Source: Anabaena sp. PCC 7108 (GTDB lineage Bacteria > Cyanobacteriota > Cyanobacteriia > Cyanobacteriales > Nostocaceae). From it: a stretch of DNA of 64,000 bases. A model generated the notes under the pieces. It made no database searches. It was not told the origin of the DNA and saw only the letters and a program-made list of their open reading frames with translations. How positions within the stretch are numbered: the first letter of the stretch is position 1; every line of letters begins with the position of its first letter. The DNA lies in the NCBI RefSeq assembly GCF_000332135.1, contig NZ_KB235896.1:2553403-2617402 (forward strand), written 5' to 3'. The position numbers were made by a program, and so were the translations under genes. Below are positions 7,316-15,522 of the stretch, piece by piece.

Positions 7316-10066
7316 ATGAAGCTGCGCTCATATATGTTTTTAGGTTTGTTTATCAGCCTGTTCTTGAGTATTTTGCCTTTCTCCGGTAATGTCACTAATG
7401 CTGCTACACCAGCAGTACTCTCATTTACGCAAAATGTGCAGAAAACGGTGTTAGACAATGGCTTAACAGTACTCACCAAAGAAGTGCATACTGCACCAGT
7501 GGTAAGTGTGCAGGTTTGGTATCAGGTTGGTTCTCGCAATGAGGGAACTGGAGAAAATGGTATTTCTCACCAACTGGAACATTTAATGTTTAAGGGTACT
7601 ACCGACCGTCCGGTGCAATTTGGCAGGTTATTTAGTGCTTTGGGTAGCCAGTTTAATGCTTTTACTAGTTTTGATGAAACTGCTTATTTTGGTACAGTGC
7701 AGCGAGATAAATTAGAAGCATTGTTGACTCTGGAAAGCGATCGCATGAAAAATGCTTTAATAGGCTCAGAGCAACTCACCAGTGAAAAGCGTGTAGTCAT
7801 TTCTGAGTTACAAGGATATGAAAACTCACCAGGTTATCGTTTAGATAGAGAAGTCAGAAAAGCTGCTTTTCCTAACCGTGCTTACGGTTTACCTGTAGGA
7901 GGGACAAAAGCCGATGTAGAGAAATTCACGGTTGAGCAAGTACGCAATTATTACCAAACTTACTACAGTCCTAATAATGCAACTTTAGTAGTGACTGGAG
8001 ATTTTAGCACCGAACCAACTCTAAAAACTATCAAAGCCACTTTTGGAAAACTCACAAAAGGGAAAAAAACAGCTTTGAAAGTTTCTCCGGCTGTAACTGC
8101 AGTGAGTACTGCAAAAAAAGCGCCAATTGTTCTCAAACAACCGGGAAGCGCAGCATTACTACAAGCTATCTATCCTCTACCAGATATCAAACATCCTGAT
8201 GTTGCTGCAATTGATGTTATGGATGCTATTCTTACGGGTGGACGTAGTTCCCGTCTGTATCAAGCCGTTATAGAAACTGGATTAGCCAGTTCAGTCAGTG
8301 GTAGCGCTGCGGAACTTATAGAACCGGGTTGGTATGAAATTAGCGCCATAGCTGCACCAGGTAAGAAATTAAGCAATATTGCGGATAATATTCAGCAATC
8401 TTTGACAAAATTACAACAGGAACTTGTTAGTTCAGAAGAATTAAATCGAGCGAAAACGCAATTACAAACTGGGTTAATCTTGAATAACCAGGATATTACC
8501 AGTCAAGCTAGTCAATTGGCATATAACCAAATCATTGCTGGAGACTATAATTATACTGAAAAGTATTTGAGTGCGATCGCTCAAGTTACGCCCCAAGATG
8601 TCCAACGAGTAGCCAAAACTTACCTCAACCCCGCAAAACAAACTATCGGTTTTTTTGAACCAACTCAAGCAAACGGTGAACCAGGAACTTCTAGTGGTGG
8701 TTCTGGTCGGACGGTTGAAAATTTCAGTCCTGGTCAACCTGTAGACCCCGCAGAATTAGCAAAATATTTACCACCAACAACATCAGCTACCAATTCTAAT
8801 CAACAATCTTTACCAGAACAGTTTACCTTAGCCAATGGCTTAAAAGTACTGCTTTTACAAGACCGTAGCCTTCCCACCATTAATATCAGGGGAAAAATTA
8901 ACGCTGGTAATGAGTTTGATAGTATTCAAAAAGCAGGTTTAGCAAATTTGACTGCTACCAACTTAATGAATGGTACTAAAACTCAAGATGCTTTAACTTT
9001 AGCGCAGACTTTAGAAAACAAAGGGACTGAATTAGGTTTTAGTGCTAGTCGTGAAGGTGTGAGTATCAGCGGACAAGGATTATCGACCAGCTTACCAATA
9101 CTGATGCAAACCATAGCAGATGTAGTGCAGAACGCCAACTTCCCTGCTGACCAATTAGAACTCAGTCGTCAACGAGAATTAACCAGTCTTAAAGTACAGC
9201 TAGACGACCCCAGAGGACTGGGAAGAAGAGTATTTCAACAAGCAATTTACCCCATAAATCATCCTTTCCACAGCTTCCCCACCATTGAGAGTTTACAAAG
9301 TATTACTCGTGAAGATGTGGTGAATTTCTATCAACAACACTATCGACCGGATGCTACAACACTTACCTTAGTTGGTGATTTTGAACCAAACCAAGTTAAA
9401 TCCTTGTTAAATAAAGCTTTCGGTCAATGGACAGCGAAGGGTGAACCTCCTGTACTCAACCTACCAACTGTAACATTACCAATAGACTTACAACAATTAA
9501 ATTCAGTAATTCCTGGTAAAACAGAGTCTGTTACTTATCTAGGATACAACGGCATTTCTCGCCAAGATCCACGTTTTTATGCTGCACTAATCCTTAATCA
9601 GATTTTGGGTGGTGATACCTTATCAAGTCGGTTAGGAACAGAAGTGCGCGATCGCTTGGGTTTGACTTATGGTATTTATAGTGGCTTTGCTGCGGGTATG
9701 AATCCTGGTCCATTCGTGATTTCCATGCAGACAGCACCCCAAGACACTCAAAAAGCGATTTCTAGCACCATAGCTTTACTAAAACAATTTCGGGAACAAG
9801 GTATAACCGAAGCCGAATTTAAGACAGCGAAACGTTCTCTTATCAACAGTTACCCTGTGGAGTTAGCTAGTCCTAGTCAAGTAGCCAGCATCATTTTGGA
9901 AAATGCCATTTTGGGATTATCCGCCTCAGAAATCCGCGAATTTCCCCAGCATATTCAAGCAGTAACGATGACTCAAGTACAAAAAGCAATTGCAGAATTA
10001 ATTAAACCAGAAAATCTGATCATTGTCACTGCTGGCCCCGACAATACTATCACCAAAGGTAATTAG
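7316..10066 (+). CDS. M16 family zinc metallopeptidase, two-domain (916 aa)
   Basis: Insulinase/pitrilysin-family peptidase made of two M16 halves in one chain. An N-terminal signal sequence or anchor (residues ~5-30) directs it to the periplasm. The inverted zinc motif HxxEH is H85-Q-L-E88-H89, inside GISHQLEHLMFKGT, so the first half is catalytic. The second half (~490-916) lacks the motif and keeps the substrate-clamp signature around LGLTYGIYSG, as in other tandem M16 proteins. It probably degrades or processes exported peptides. Start is the ATG after a leader containing repeat copy 2. A strong intrinsic terminator follows at 10129-10160, so the gene is likely monocistronic. Confidence 0.9.
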   Translation: MKLRSYMFLGLFISLFLSILPFSGNVTNAATPAVLSFTQNVQKTVLDNGLTVLTKEVHTAPVVSVQVWYQVGSRNEGTGENGISHQLEHLMFKGTTDRPVQFGRLFSALGSQFNAFTSFDETAYFGTVQRDKLEALLTLESDRMKNALIGSEQLTSEKRVVISELQGYENSPGYRLDREVRKAAFPNRAYGLPVGGTKADVEKFTVEQVRNYYQTYYSPNNATLVVTGDFSTEPTLKTIKATFGKLTKGKKTALKVSPAVTAVSTAKKAPIVLKQPGSAALLQAIYPLPDIKHPDVAAIDVMDAILTGGRSSRLYQAVIETGLASSVSGSAAELIEPGWYEISAIAAPGKKLSNIADNIQQSLTKLQQELVSSEELNRAKTQLQTGLILNNQDITSQASQLAYNQIIAGDYNYTEKYLSAIAQVTPQDVQRVAKTYLNPAKQTIGFFEPTQANGEPGTSSGGSGRTVENFSPGQPVDPAELAKYLPPTTSATNSNQQSLPEQFTLANGLKVLLLQDRSLPTINIRGKINAGNEFDSIQKAGLANLTATNLMNGTKTQDALTLAQTLENKGTELGFSASREGVSISGQGLSTSLPILMQTIADVVQNANFPADQLELSRQRELTSLKVQLDDPRGLGRRVFQQAIYPINHPFHSFPTIESLQSITREDVVNFYQQHYRPDATTLTLVGDFEPNQVKSLLNKAFGQWTAKGEPPVLNLPTVTLPIDLQQLNSVIPGKTESVTYLGYNGISRQDPRFYAALILNQILGGDTLSSRLGTEVRDRLGLTYGIYSGFAAGMNPGPFVISMQTAPQDTQKAISSTIALLKQFREQGITEAEFKTAKRSLINSYPVELASPSQVASIILENAILGLSASEIREFPQHIQAVTMTQVQKAIAELIKPENLIIVTAGPDNTITKGN

Positions 10067-10128
10067 GTCAAACTAAAAAATAGCAGATAGACCTAACTTC
10101 CTTCCCCAGGAAATAATCTAGGTTTCCA

Positions 10129-10160
10129 AACCTCTCTTCTACAAGGAGAGAGGTTTTTTA
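10129..10160 (+). terminator. Intrinsic terminator of the M16 peptidase gene
   Basis: A nine-base stem AACCTCTCT / AGAGAGGTT is followed by a T-tract, ~60 bp after the stop codon. Confidence 0.85.
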
Positions 10161-10225
10161 GTAAAGTTTAAGACTTTGGAAATATCCTTTAAGCATGAAA
10201 ATATACAAGATGAAGCTAATTAATA

Positions 10226-10355
10226 AAAGATTTCTCTATCTAATGGAGGAATAAATATACATACCATAAAGACTAAATAATTAAGTATTCCGATCACCTG
10301 ACGAAGTTTAGTGATATTATCCCCGTTGATATCTGACAGCGGGGATTTTTTTAAA
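10226..10355 (+). ncRNA. Candidate small RNA A (tandem pair)
   Basis: Non-coding stretch ending in an intrinsic terminator (CCCCG at 10321-10325 pairs with CGGGG at 10340-10344, then seven T). It shares clear similarity with the next element (10378-10511). Both have AGATTT, a TCT-rich stretch and a purine run, then TAAATA, TTAAGTA, CCGAT, ACC and TTTAG in the same order, and each then has its own terminator. The pattern suggests two paralogous small RNAs transcribed rightward. No known RNA family was recognised and no convincing promoter was assigned. Confidence 0.45.
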
Positions 10356-10377
10356 TTATACCAAATGGTAAAATTAA

Positions 10378-10511
10378 TCATAGATTTATCTGTCTAAAGG
10401 AAGACTGGATATAGAGAGATTAAATATTAAATATTAAGTAGCCCGATTACCCTACCGGACTTTAGCTTCAAACCTCCTCTTGTTATTAACCGTTCAGGAG
10501 GAGGCTTTATT
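10378..10511 (+). ncRNA. Candidate small RNA B (tandem pair)
   Basis: Paralogue of the element at 10226-10355. The conserved block TTAAGTAGCCCGATTACC is followed by a terminator whose stem CCTCCTC (10473-10479) pairs with GAGGAGG (10498-10504), then CTTTATT. The terminator stems differ in sequence between the two copies while the core is conserved, which argues for function rather than simple duplication. Confidence 0.45.
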
Positions 10512-10560
10512 AAACTAATTTCAGTGTTCTCTATTTTTAATCATCATGCTAGATTTTAAT

Positions 10561-11421
10561 CTAAGGATTACAATAGTTACATAAACTAGGGTCAGCAGAA
10601 TTTATCCCATCAGGAAATAACTTTTGTTCTATAAAATTACACTTTTGGCATTGATAAACTACCGCATAAATCTGGACAGTAGGTTGATAACAACTCGCAC
10701 AAGGCAATCCTTTGATAGATTCAGTTATAGCAAATCCAGGTGTAGAACATTTTGGACAGCAGCTATTAATTTTATTTAGTAAATCTTGAGTAGCTTTTTC
10801 TATATTTTTCATCCGCTGAGGATTATATAGCGCCCTCATATCTGTTTCTATATAAAAACTTCCACTAGCTGAATTAACCAAAGCCAAATTTACAGACTCT
10901 CTCAATTTATCCTCAGTAGTAATACCCTTAATAATTTCCGAAGTTTTGCAATCTCTTTTTTCAAAACTAATTACTAAACCATGTTCAGGAAAACCAACCT
11001 TGAGTGCAAATTCTTCTGCTTCTTCTAGAGAGTTGACAACCTGATGATTAAAATTAGTTTCCGTTGAAAATACCTCCCCAATAATTTCTAAATCATTCTC
11101 TTGATCTAAAAAAACAATAATTTCTCTGTTAGCATAAATATAAGGAAAACTAGGATGAGGTGCAAAACTACCTTCACTAGCTATAGCCAAAGTTTCCCCT
11201 GTGATTTCAATAGCTTTATCAGCTTTTAACTTAGCCGCAGCAATTTGCGTTCCTGGGCGTTTGATATCTCTGGTAAAAGTACCAAAAACATCAGTATTGA
11301 AATTGTCTGGGACAATCACCTTAATCCCTAATTCCTGCTGTAAAATAGGTGCAATTACTTTTTCTTTATGGTGCATTGTTGCTAATACAGCCACACGATT
11401 ATTAAATAATTGCTTCGTCAT
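10561..11421 (-). CDS. DUF6671-like protein with C-terminal zinc-ribbon cysteines (286 aa)
   Basis: Soluble protein that I place in the DUF6671 family from its N-terminal pattern (ATMHHKEKVIAPILQQELGI) and overall layout; function unknown. The first ~200 residues look alpha/beta, with FGTFTRD and AIASEGSFAPHP as likely conserved or active-site segments. The last ~75 residues contain four cysteine pairs (CPKC, CASC, CQKC, CNYC), predicting two structural zinc sites. It is transcribed toward the tandem RNA candidates, and its 3' end is ~50 bp from element B, so the two are convergent. hemJ lies upstream on the same strand with a 67-bp gap, so co-transcription is possible. Confidence 0.7.
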   Translation of the reverse strand: MTKQLFNNRVAVLATMHHKEKVIAPILQQELGIKVIVPDNFNTDVFGTFTRDIKRPGTQIAAAKLKADKAIEITGETLAIASEGSFAPHPSFPYIYANREIIVFLDQENDLEIIGEVFSTETNFNHQVVNSLEEAEEFALKVGFPEHGLVISFEKRDCKTSEIIKGITTEDKLRESVNLALVNSASGSFYIETDMRALYNPQRMKNIEKATQDLLNKINSCCPKCSTPGFAITESIKGLPCASCYQPTVQIYAVVYQCQKCNFIEQKLFPDGINSADPSLCNYCNP

Positions 11422-11488
11422 CTTTATTTTTAACTCCTAGATACTAATTAATCCTAAAAAGTAAGGTGGGGATTACCCACCACACAAC

Positions 11489-12082
11489 TTAATTTTGCCC
11501 TTGAGGAACTTGATTAACTTGACTGAGTTCAGCCATCAACTTTTCCTTATTACGTCTGCGGATTTTAGCGTAAAGCTGAATACTTGCAGCCATGAAAACC
11601 ACTAAACCAAAAATTAACCAAGCAGTAATATCTGTAGGCAAATTATTCTTGAATATAGCCAACATCACAATCACCACTAACAAAAGAGTTGGTGCTTCAT
11701 TTAAAGCCCGTAAATGTTGACCACTCCACTTACATTCATCTGCTGCTAATTGCTTGATCAACCTACCACAATAATGATGATAGCCAATTAAAATAGCAAC
11801 AAACCCTAATTTAAAATGTAACCAGGGTTCTTTTAACAAATCTGGATTAGTCGAAAGGATACCAATAGCCATTGCTACCGTTACAAACATCCCTGGAGTA
11901 GTAATGATATCGTAAAGACGCTTTTCCATAATTTGATACTGATTTTTCAGTATCGTTTTTGCTGGTTCTGGTTCCTGGTTGGCTTCAACGTGGTAAATAA
12001 AAAGTCTGACCAGATAGAATAAACCCGCAAACCAAACCACAAAGCCAATAATGTGAAACGCTTTAAACCATGAATAAGCCAT
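11489..12082 (-). CDS. hemJ: Protoporphyrinogen IX oxidase HemJ
   Basis: Oxidises protoporphyrinogen IX to protoporphyrin IX in haem and chlorophyll synthesis; HemJ is the cyanobacterial alternative to HemG and HemY. The 197-residue membrane protein has four or five hydrophobic helices. Visible family signatures are WFKAFHIIGFVVWFAGLFYL (H10), the conserved lysine K91 after WLHF, the GYHHYCGRL segment at 100-108 and LRALNEAP at 124-131. Length is normal. The ATG start leaves no extra leader. It acts in the cytoplasmic or thylakoid membrane. Confidence 0.93.
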   Translation of the reverse strand: MAYSWFKAFHIIGFVVWFAGLFYLVRLFIYHVEANQEPEPAKTILKNQYQIMEKRLYDIITTPGMFVTVAMAIGILSTNPDLLKEPWLHFKLGFVAILIGYHHYCGRLIKQLAADECKWSGQHLRALNEAPTLLLVVIVMLAIFKNNLPTDITAWLIFGLVVFMAASIQLYAKIRRRNKEKLMAELSQVNQVPQGQN

Positions 12083-12556
12083 GAATCCTAACCTACCTTT
12101 TTATGTTGTCCTAACTCTCATTATCAGCTTAGAGGACTTAGTGGCAAGGATACAGATAGGTTAATTTACATTTTGCAGCATAACTATGACGATTTTAAAT
12201 CATTTACATCATGCTTTAGTAAGACATATGTATAAACACAAAGTCTACTGAAACTGAAGATATCACTTTAAGGTTAATACAAATGGAAACATTCATTTGT
12301 TACTGTAATTCAGTGAATTGATAATTAGATCAATATTTTCAATAACCTGGTTTTTTAGGAAAAAACTTTTTATTAACATATAGGAATAATATTTTTTTAT
12401 AATTTAATCAATTTGAATTTATAAAAAACTGCTGTCTATTTCATTAGATAGAAAGTCTATATCTTTTTGCATACGTATTAAATGTACCTGATGATAGAAG
12501 AATTAAGCAACTGGATTAAGCTATTCATAAAGGGTAAGTCATAAAGGAAAGTTAAA
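12083..12556. other. 474-bp AT-rich intergenic region between hemJ and the csbD-like gene
   Basis: Divergent promoter region of hemJ (leftward) and the CsbD-like gene (rightward). No ORF, hairpin or repeat stands out. A purine-rich ribosome site (AAGGAAAG) ends it before 12557. Confidence 0.6.
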
Positions 12557-12739
12557 ATGAGCTTAGAAGAACGGGCAAAAGCCACAGCTAAGAATATAGA
12601 AGGTAAAGGTCAAGAAGCGATAGGAAACATAACTGGCGATCCAAAGGATAAAGCTGAAGGTCAAGCCAAACAGGCAGAAAGTGAAGTTAAACACGCTGTC
12701 GAAGATATGAAAGACACTGTCAAGAAAAACATTGATTAG
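12557..12739 (+). CDS. CsbD family stress-response protein (60 aa)
   Basis: Small hydrophilic protein of the CsbD-like family, usually induced by general, osmotic or desiccation stress; molecular function unknown. The sequence is Ala/Glu/Lys-rich and helical, with the family signature of GKGQEAIGNITGD and a KAEGQAKQAE repeat-like segment. A good ribosome site (AAGGAAAG) precedes the ATG. Two small genes follow on the same strand (12825 and 13289), suggesting a stress-related cluster. Confidence 0.88.
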   Translation: MSLEERAKATAKNIEGKGQEAIGNITGDPKDKAEGQAKQAESEVKHAVEDMKDTVKKNID

Positions 12740-12824
12740 ATATTAGATAAGTAATGGAGTTCGTAGTTGCATTTATCAAGCAATTACGAACAAAACAAAA
12801 TGTATGATATGAGGGATATAAAAT

Positions 12825-13265
12825 ATGGTTTTGTTTCAGCAGAGTCGTCAAGTTTTGATGGCTTTCGTCTTGATGTTAGTAGTGACATTAACTACGGCTT
12901 GTGGTGGTGGAACAACTACAGAAGCTAACCGCGTAAATACCCCAACAGCCATTGGTAAAGATGTTGCTTATGCAGAATTGGAGCGTGGTAATACTTCAGG
13001 GGGACAGAATTTTGGTAACTGGGTTGTCCAAACTTCTCAAGGATTAGTTCAGGATGCATATGTTCGAGATAACAATAAGCTAGGCGTGATTATTTCACCT
13101 CAAGTTAGTCCTCAGAATGTCAAACCGTTAGCAACATCTTTAGTTCAGGGATTTCGTAAAAACTTCCCTAATCAAGACTTGAAAGTTTTAATTTATGCTC
13201 CTGACAAAAAACTGATTTTGACTGCTGATTATGATCGGCAGACTAATCAAGTTAAGTACAGCTAA
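12825..13265 (+). CDS. Putative lipoprotein, unknown function (146 aa)
   Basis: An N-terminal hydrophobic segment (~11-25) ends in a lipobox LTTACGGG (Cys26), so this is probably a lipid-anchored periplasmic protein. The mature part is ~120 aa, predicted alpha/beta, with no family I recognise. It sits 85 bp after the CsbD gene and 23 bp before the next gene, which has its own strong ribosome site, so the latter two are likely co-transcribed. Confidence 0.75.
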   Translation: MVLFQQSRQVLMAFVLMLVVTLTTACGGGTTTEANRVNTPTAIGKDVAYAELERGNTSGGQNFGNWVVQTSQGLVQDAYVRDNNKLGVIISPQVSPQNVKPLATSLVQGFRKNFPNQDLKVLIYAPDKKLILTADYDRQTNQVKYS

Positions 13266-13288
13266 TTCTCATAAAGGAGATTAATAAA

Positions 13289-13810
13289 ATGACAAATAGC
13301 GAACAATATAAACGTGAAATCATGAAAGATTTGGCTCAAGGGAATGTCGAATATTTAGATAATGTGAATACAGATTCTACTGAAGAATATCAAACTTTTG
13401 ATGATTTTGCCCAGAGGACAACAACAGATCAACGTCGGCAGTTATTTAATCAATCTTTACATCCAGAACGCATCTCTCCGAGCCAAATGGAGCCAGAATT
13501 ACAAAAGGCAATTTCTCAAATTAAACCCAATGAACGAGATGATGTAGCGCGTGCCTTTTTCAAACAATTGAAAGAGAGAGGACTGGACGAGAACCGTTTA
13601 CAACAACAACTAAGTCTCTCCACTCACAATACTAACCGTATGACTGCTGAGGATGTGAGTAAACTTGCATCTTTCACATATCACAACCACCCTGATGTTT
13701 TTCGTCAAGTCTTAGCGGAACAACCGGGAATTATCAAGTTTCTCAGTAATCCTATTGTTGCGGGAATTATTGGGATTGCAGCAGCTAAATGGCTGGGTAG
13801 TCGGAAGTAA
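13289..13810 (+). CDS. Hypothetical protein with C-terminal hydrophobic anchor (173 aa)
   Basis: A strong ribosome site (AAGGAG) lies 10 bases before the ATG. Residues 1-145 are charged, helical and Gln-rich. The C-terminus (~150-168, IVAGIIGIAAAKWLG) is a single hydrophobic segment followed by SRK, consistent with a tail anchor. I do not recognise the family. It lies directly downstream of the lipoprotein gene and appears to be the last gene of the CsbD-lipoprotein cluster. Confidence 0.7.
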   Translation: MTNSEQYKREIMKDLAQGNVEYLDNVNTDSTEEYQTFDDFAQRTTTDQRRQLFNQSLHPERISPSQMEPELQKAISQIKPNERDDVARAFFKQLKERGLDENRLQQQLSLSTHNTNRMTAEDVSKLASFTYHNHPDVFRQVLAEQPGIIKFLSNPIVAGIIGIAAAKWLGSRK

Positions 13811-13870
13811 GAATGTAGATGGGGTGGGCTAAATTCTTCAAAAGCCCCCCTTTCTCAAGAGGATTTGCAG

Positions 13871-14218
13871 CTACCCTTCACCCTGACTACCTGATTGCCT
13901 GATCAAGTAATCTAAAACCCTGTCAATTCGTTCCAAAGCAGCATTATTTGTACGCTGAAACTCTTGATTATTTCTTTGAAACTCCTGAAATTGTCTTTCA
14001 GACTGCCTCAGTGCTTGCTGGTGTAAACGTGCAATATCAGCAAGGTTGGTTACTGTTCTTTCTAGTCGTGCTAGTGCTTGACTGTTAGAACGGGTTTCAC
14101 GTCTGACACCCTCCTGAATGGTACGGACTAAATCAATTTCATCTCCAAGTTGATCTAATCTGCTGTCAATATCATCTAGCCTTGCAGAGATATCTTCTAA
14201 TGGCTGTGAATTAGTCAT
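13871..14218 (-). CDS. Coiled-coil protein, second gene of a two-gene unit (115 aa)
   Basis: Entirely helical heptad pattern: an ARLDDIDSRLDQLGDEID segment near the N-terminus, then Gln/Arg-rich repeats of QEFQRNN type. No enzymatic motif. The start overlaps the stop of the upstream ribbon-helix-helix gene by 4 bp (14215-14218), so the two are translationally coupled. Similar Gln-rich coiled-coil proteins are common and poorly defined in cyanobacteria. A role as partner of the DNA-binding protein, perhaps toxin-antitoxin-like, is inferred only from coupling. Confidence 0.65.
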   Translation of the reverse strand: MTNSQPLEDISARLDDIDSRLDQLGDEIDLVRTIQEGVRRETRSNSQALARLERTVTNLADIARLHQQALRQSERQFQEFQRNNQEFQRTNNAALERIDRVLDYLIRQSGSQGEG

Positions 14219-14403
14219 AATACCTCTTTCTGTTGTTGGTTTTCTTTGTTTTTCTCCTTAATAGCTTTCGTAACAATGTACGCCGCAAAGTTAGCTGGTG
14301 TACGCTCCTGTTCTTCAGCTATATGTATAAGCTCTTTGTATATTTCTTCATCCAGTGTAATTGTAACTCTAGGTCTTATAGCCATAGGGGTAATATCTAG
14401 CAT
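14215..14403 (-). CDS. Ribbon-helix-helix (CopG-like) DNA-binding protein (62 aa)
   Basis: The segment RPRVTITLDEEIYKELIHIA followed by EEQERTPANFAAYIVTKAI has the beta-strand/helix/helix pattern of the CopG/Arc superfamily, which binds operator DNA as a dimer. The frame is open 22 codons further upstream, but that stretch is hydrophobic and unlike the family. The ATG at 14403 (MLDITP) or 14385 (MAIRPR) is therefore preferred. It precedes and overlaps the coiled-coil gene. Such a short RHH plus coupled partner resembles an antitoxin module and would be expected to autoregulate. Confidence 0.7.
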   Translation of the reverse strand: MLDITPMAIRPRVTITLDEEIYKELIHIAEEQERTPANFAAYIVTKAIKEKNKENQQQKEVL

Positions 14404-14523
14404 TGACACTATTTTAGACTCCTGTTGCTCAAAAAATATTATGTTGACTATTAACGCGATTAACATCAATCATCTACTATAGCATCATAAGCAGCAAATT
14501 GAACTTTCTTTCAACCAAAAAAT

Positions 14524-14556
14524 AAATCCTCGATTTCTTTGAGAAGTCGAGGATTT
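14524..14556 (-). terminator. Intrinsic terminator of rpe (minus strand)
   Basis: Ten-base perfect stem AAATCCTCGA / TCGAGGATTT. On the minus strand it is followed by TTTATTTTTT, a good U-tract, ~165 bp downstream of rpe. Between the two (14640-14700) lies a dispersed repeat with the palindrome TAGGGCTTTAGCCCTA. Confidence 0.7.
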
Positions 14557-14722
14557 AAGTTTTACCTAATTAGCAGTATTCAATTAAGTAGGTAGGCGAA
14601 AATAAATAGAACTATGTTAAGTAAGGTAACAAATTCTGAAATTGGCTCGTAGTTAGGGCTTTAGCCCTACTTTCCGGTCTAAAGACCTTACTACAAACCT
14701 TTAATTATTTACGTTACTCTAC

Positions 14723-15430
14723 TTAAACAGCAGCTAATTCTGGACTAGGACGCTTGCTGTTACGGATATTGGTAATAGCCTCAGCATAATCAGGAGCATT
14801 GAAAACAGCCGAACCCGCTACAATAGCATTAGCGCCAGCTTCCAAAACTTGCCAAGTATTATTAGCTTTTAGTCCGCCGTCAACTTCAATCCAAGGATCT
14901 AAACCGCGTTCATCGCACATTTGACGCAACTTGCGAATTTTAGGAACTACGCTAGGAATAAAGCTTTGACCACCAAAACCGGGGTTAACGCTCATAATTA
15001 GCACTAAATCGCACAATTCTAGGACATATTCAATTAACTCCAAAGGTGTACCCGGATTAAGTACAACTCCAGCTTTCTTACCGAGTTCTCTGATTTGTCC
15101 GAGGGTGCGGTGTAAGTGAGGGGAAGCGTTGTGTTCAGCGTGTACGGAAATAATATCAGCACCAGCCTTAGCAAAACCTTCTACATACTTTTCTGGTTCC
15201 ACAATCATCAAGTGGACATCCAGGGGTTTGGTTGTAACTGGACGAATCGCCTCCACAATCAGGGGACCTATCGTAATATTAGGTACAAAACGACCGTCCA
15301 TTACATCAACGTGAATCCAATCTGCTCCAGCTTTGTCTACGGCGCGAATGTCGTCACCTAACCGACTAAAATCGGCTGATAGGATAGATGGAGCGATAAC
15401 TATAGGCTTTTGAGATGGGTTTTGGGTCAT
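14723..15430 (-). CDS. rpe: Ribulose-phosphate 3-epimerase
   Basis: Interconverts ribulose 5-phosphate and xylulose 5-phosphate in the Calvin cycle and pentose phosphate pathway. It is a TIM barrel of 235 aa, the usual family length. Signatures visible in order: [29 protein letters not shown] (metal and catalytic Asp), [22 protein letters not shown] and [10 protein letters not shown] (second catalytic Asp). The frame is open for 25 more codons upstream, but the ATG at 15430 gives the family-typical N-terminus. It is divergent from the subtilase gene across 92 bp. Confidence 0.95.
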   Translation of the reverse strand: MTQNPSQKPIVIAPSILSADFSRLGDDIRAVDKAGADWIHVDVMDGRFVPNITIGPLIVEAIRPVTTKPLDVHLMIVEPEKYVEGFAKAGADIISVHAEHNASPHLHRTLGQIRELGKKAGVVLNPGTPLELIEYVLELCDLVLIMSVNPGFGGQSFIPSVVPKIRKLRQMCDERGLDPWIEVDGGLKANNTWQVLEAGANAIVAGSAVFNAPDYAEAITNIRNSKRPSPELAAV

Positions 15431-15522
15431 GGCTGATGGGTTTTTAAGCGTCCTCGTCTGTAAGTATTGTAACAAAATATGGAATTTTTGGTAATTGGGG
15501 AACAAGTAACAACTGACTACTT

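Noticed and set aside
12083-12556. tRNA or riboswitch in the hemJ/csbD gap
   Set aside because: No cloverleaf T-loop word, no structured aptamer pattern and no terminator seen by eye.
14246-14482. 78-codon plus-strand ORF
   Set aside because: Antisense to the ribbon-helix-helix gene and its upstream region; no ribosome site.
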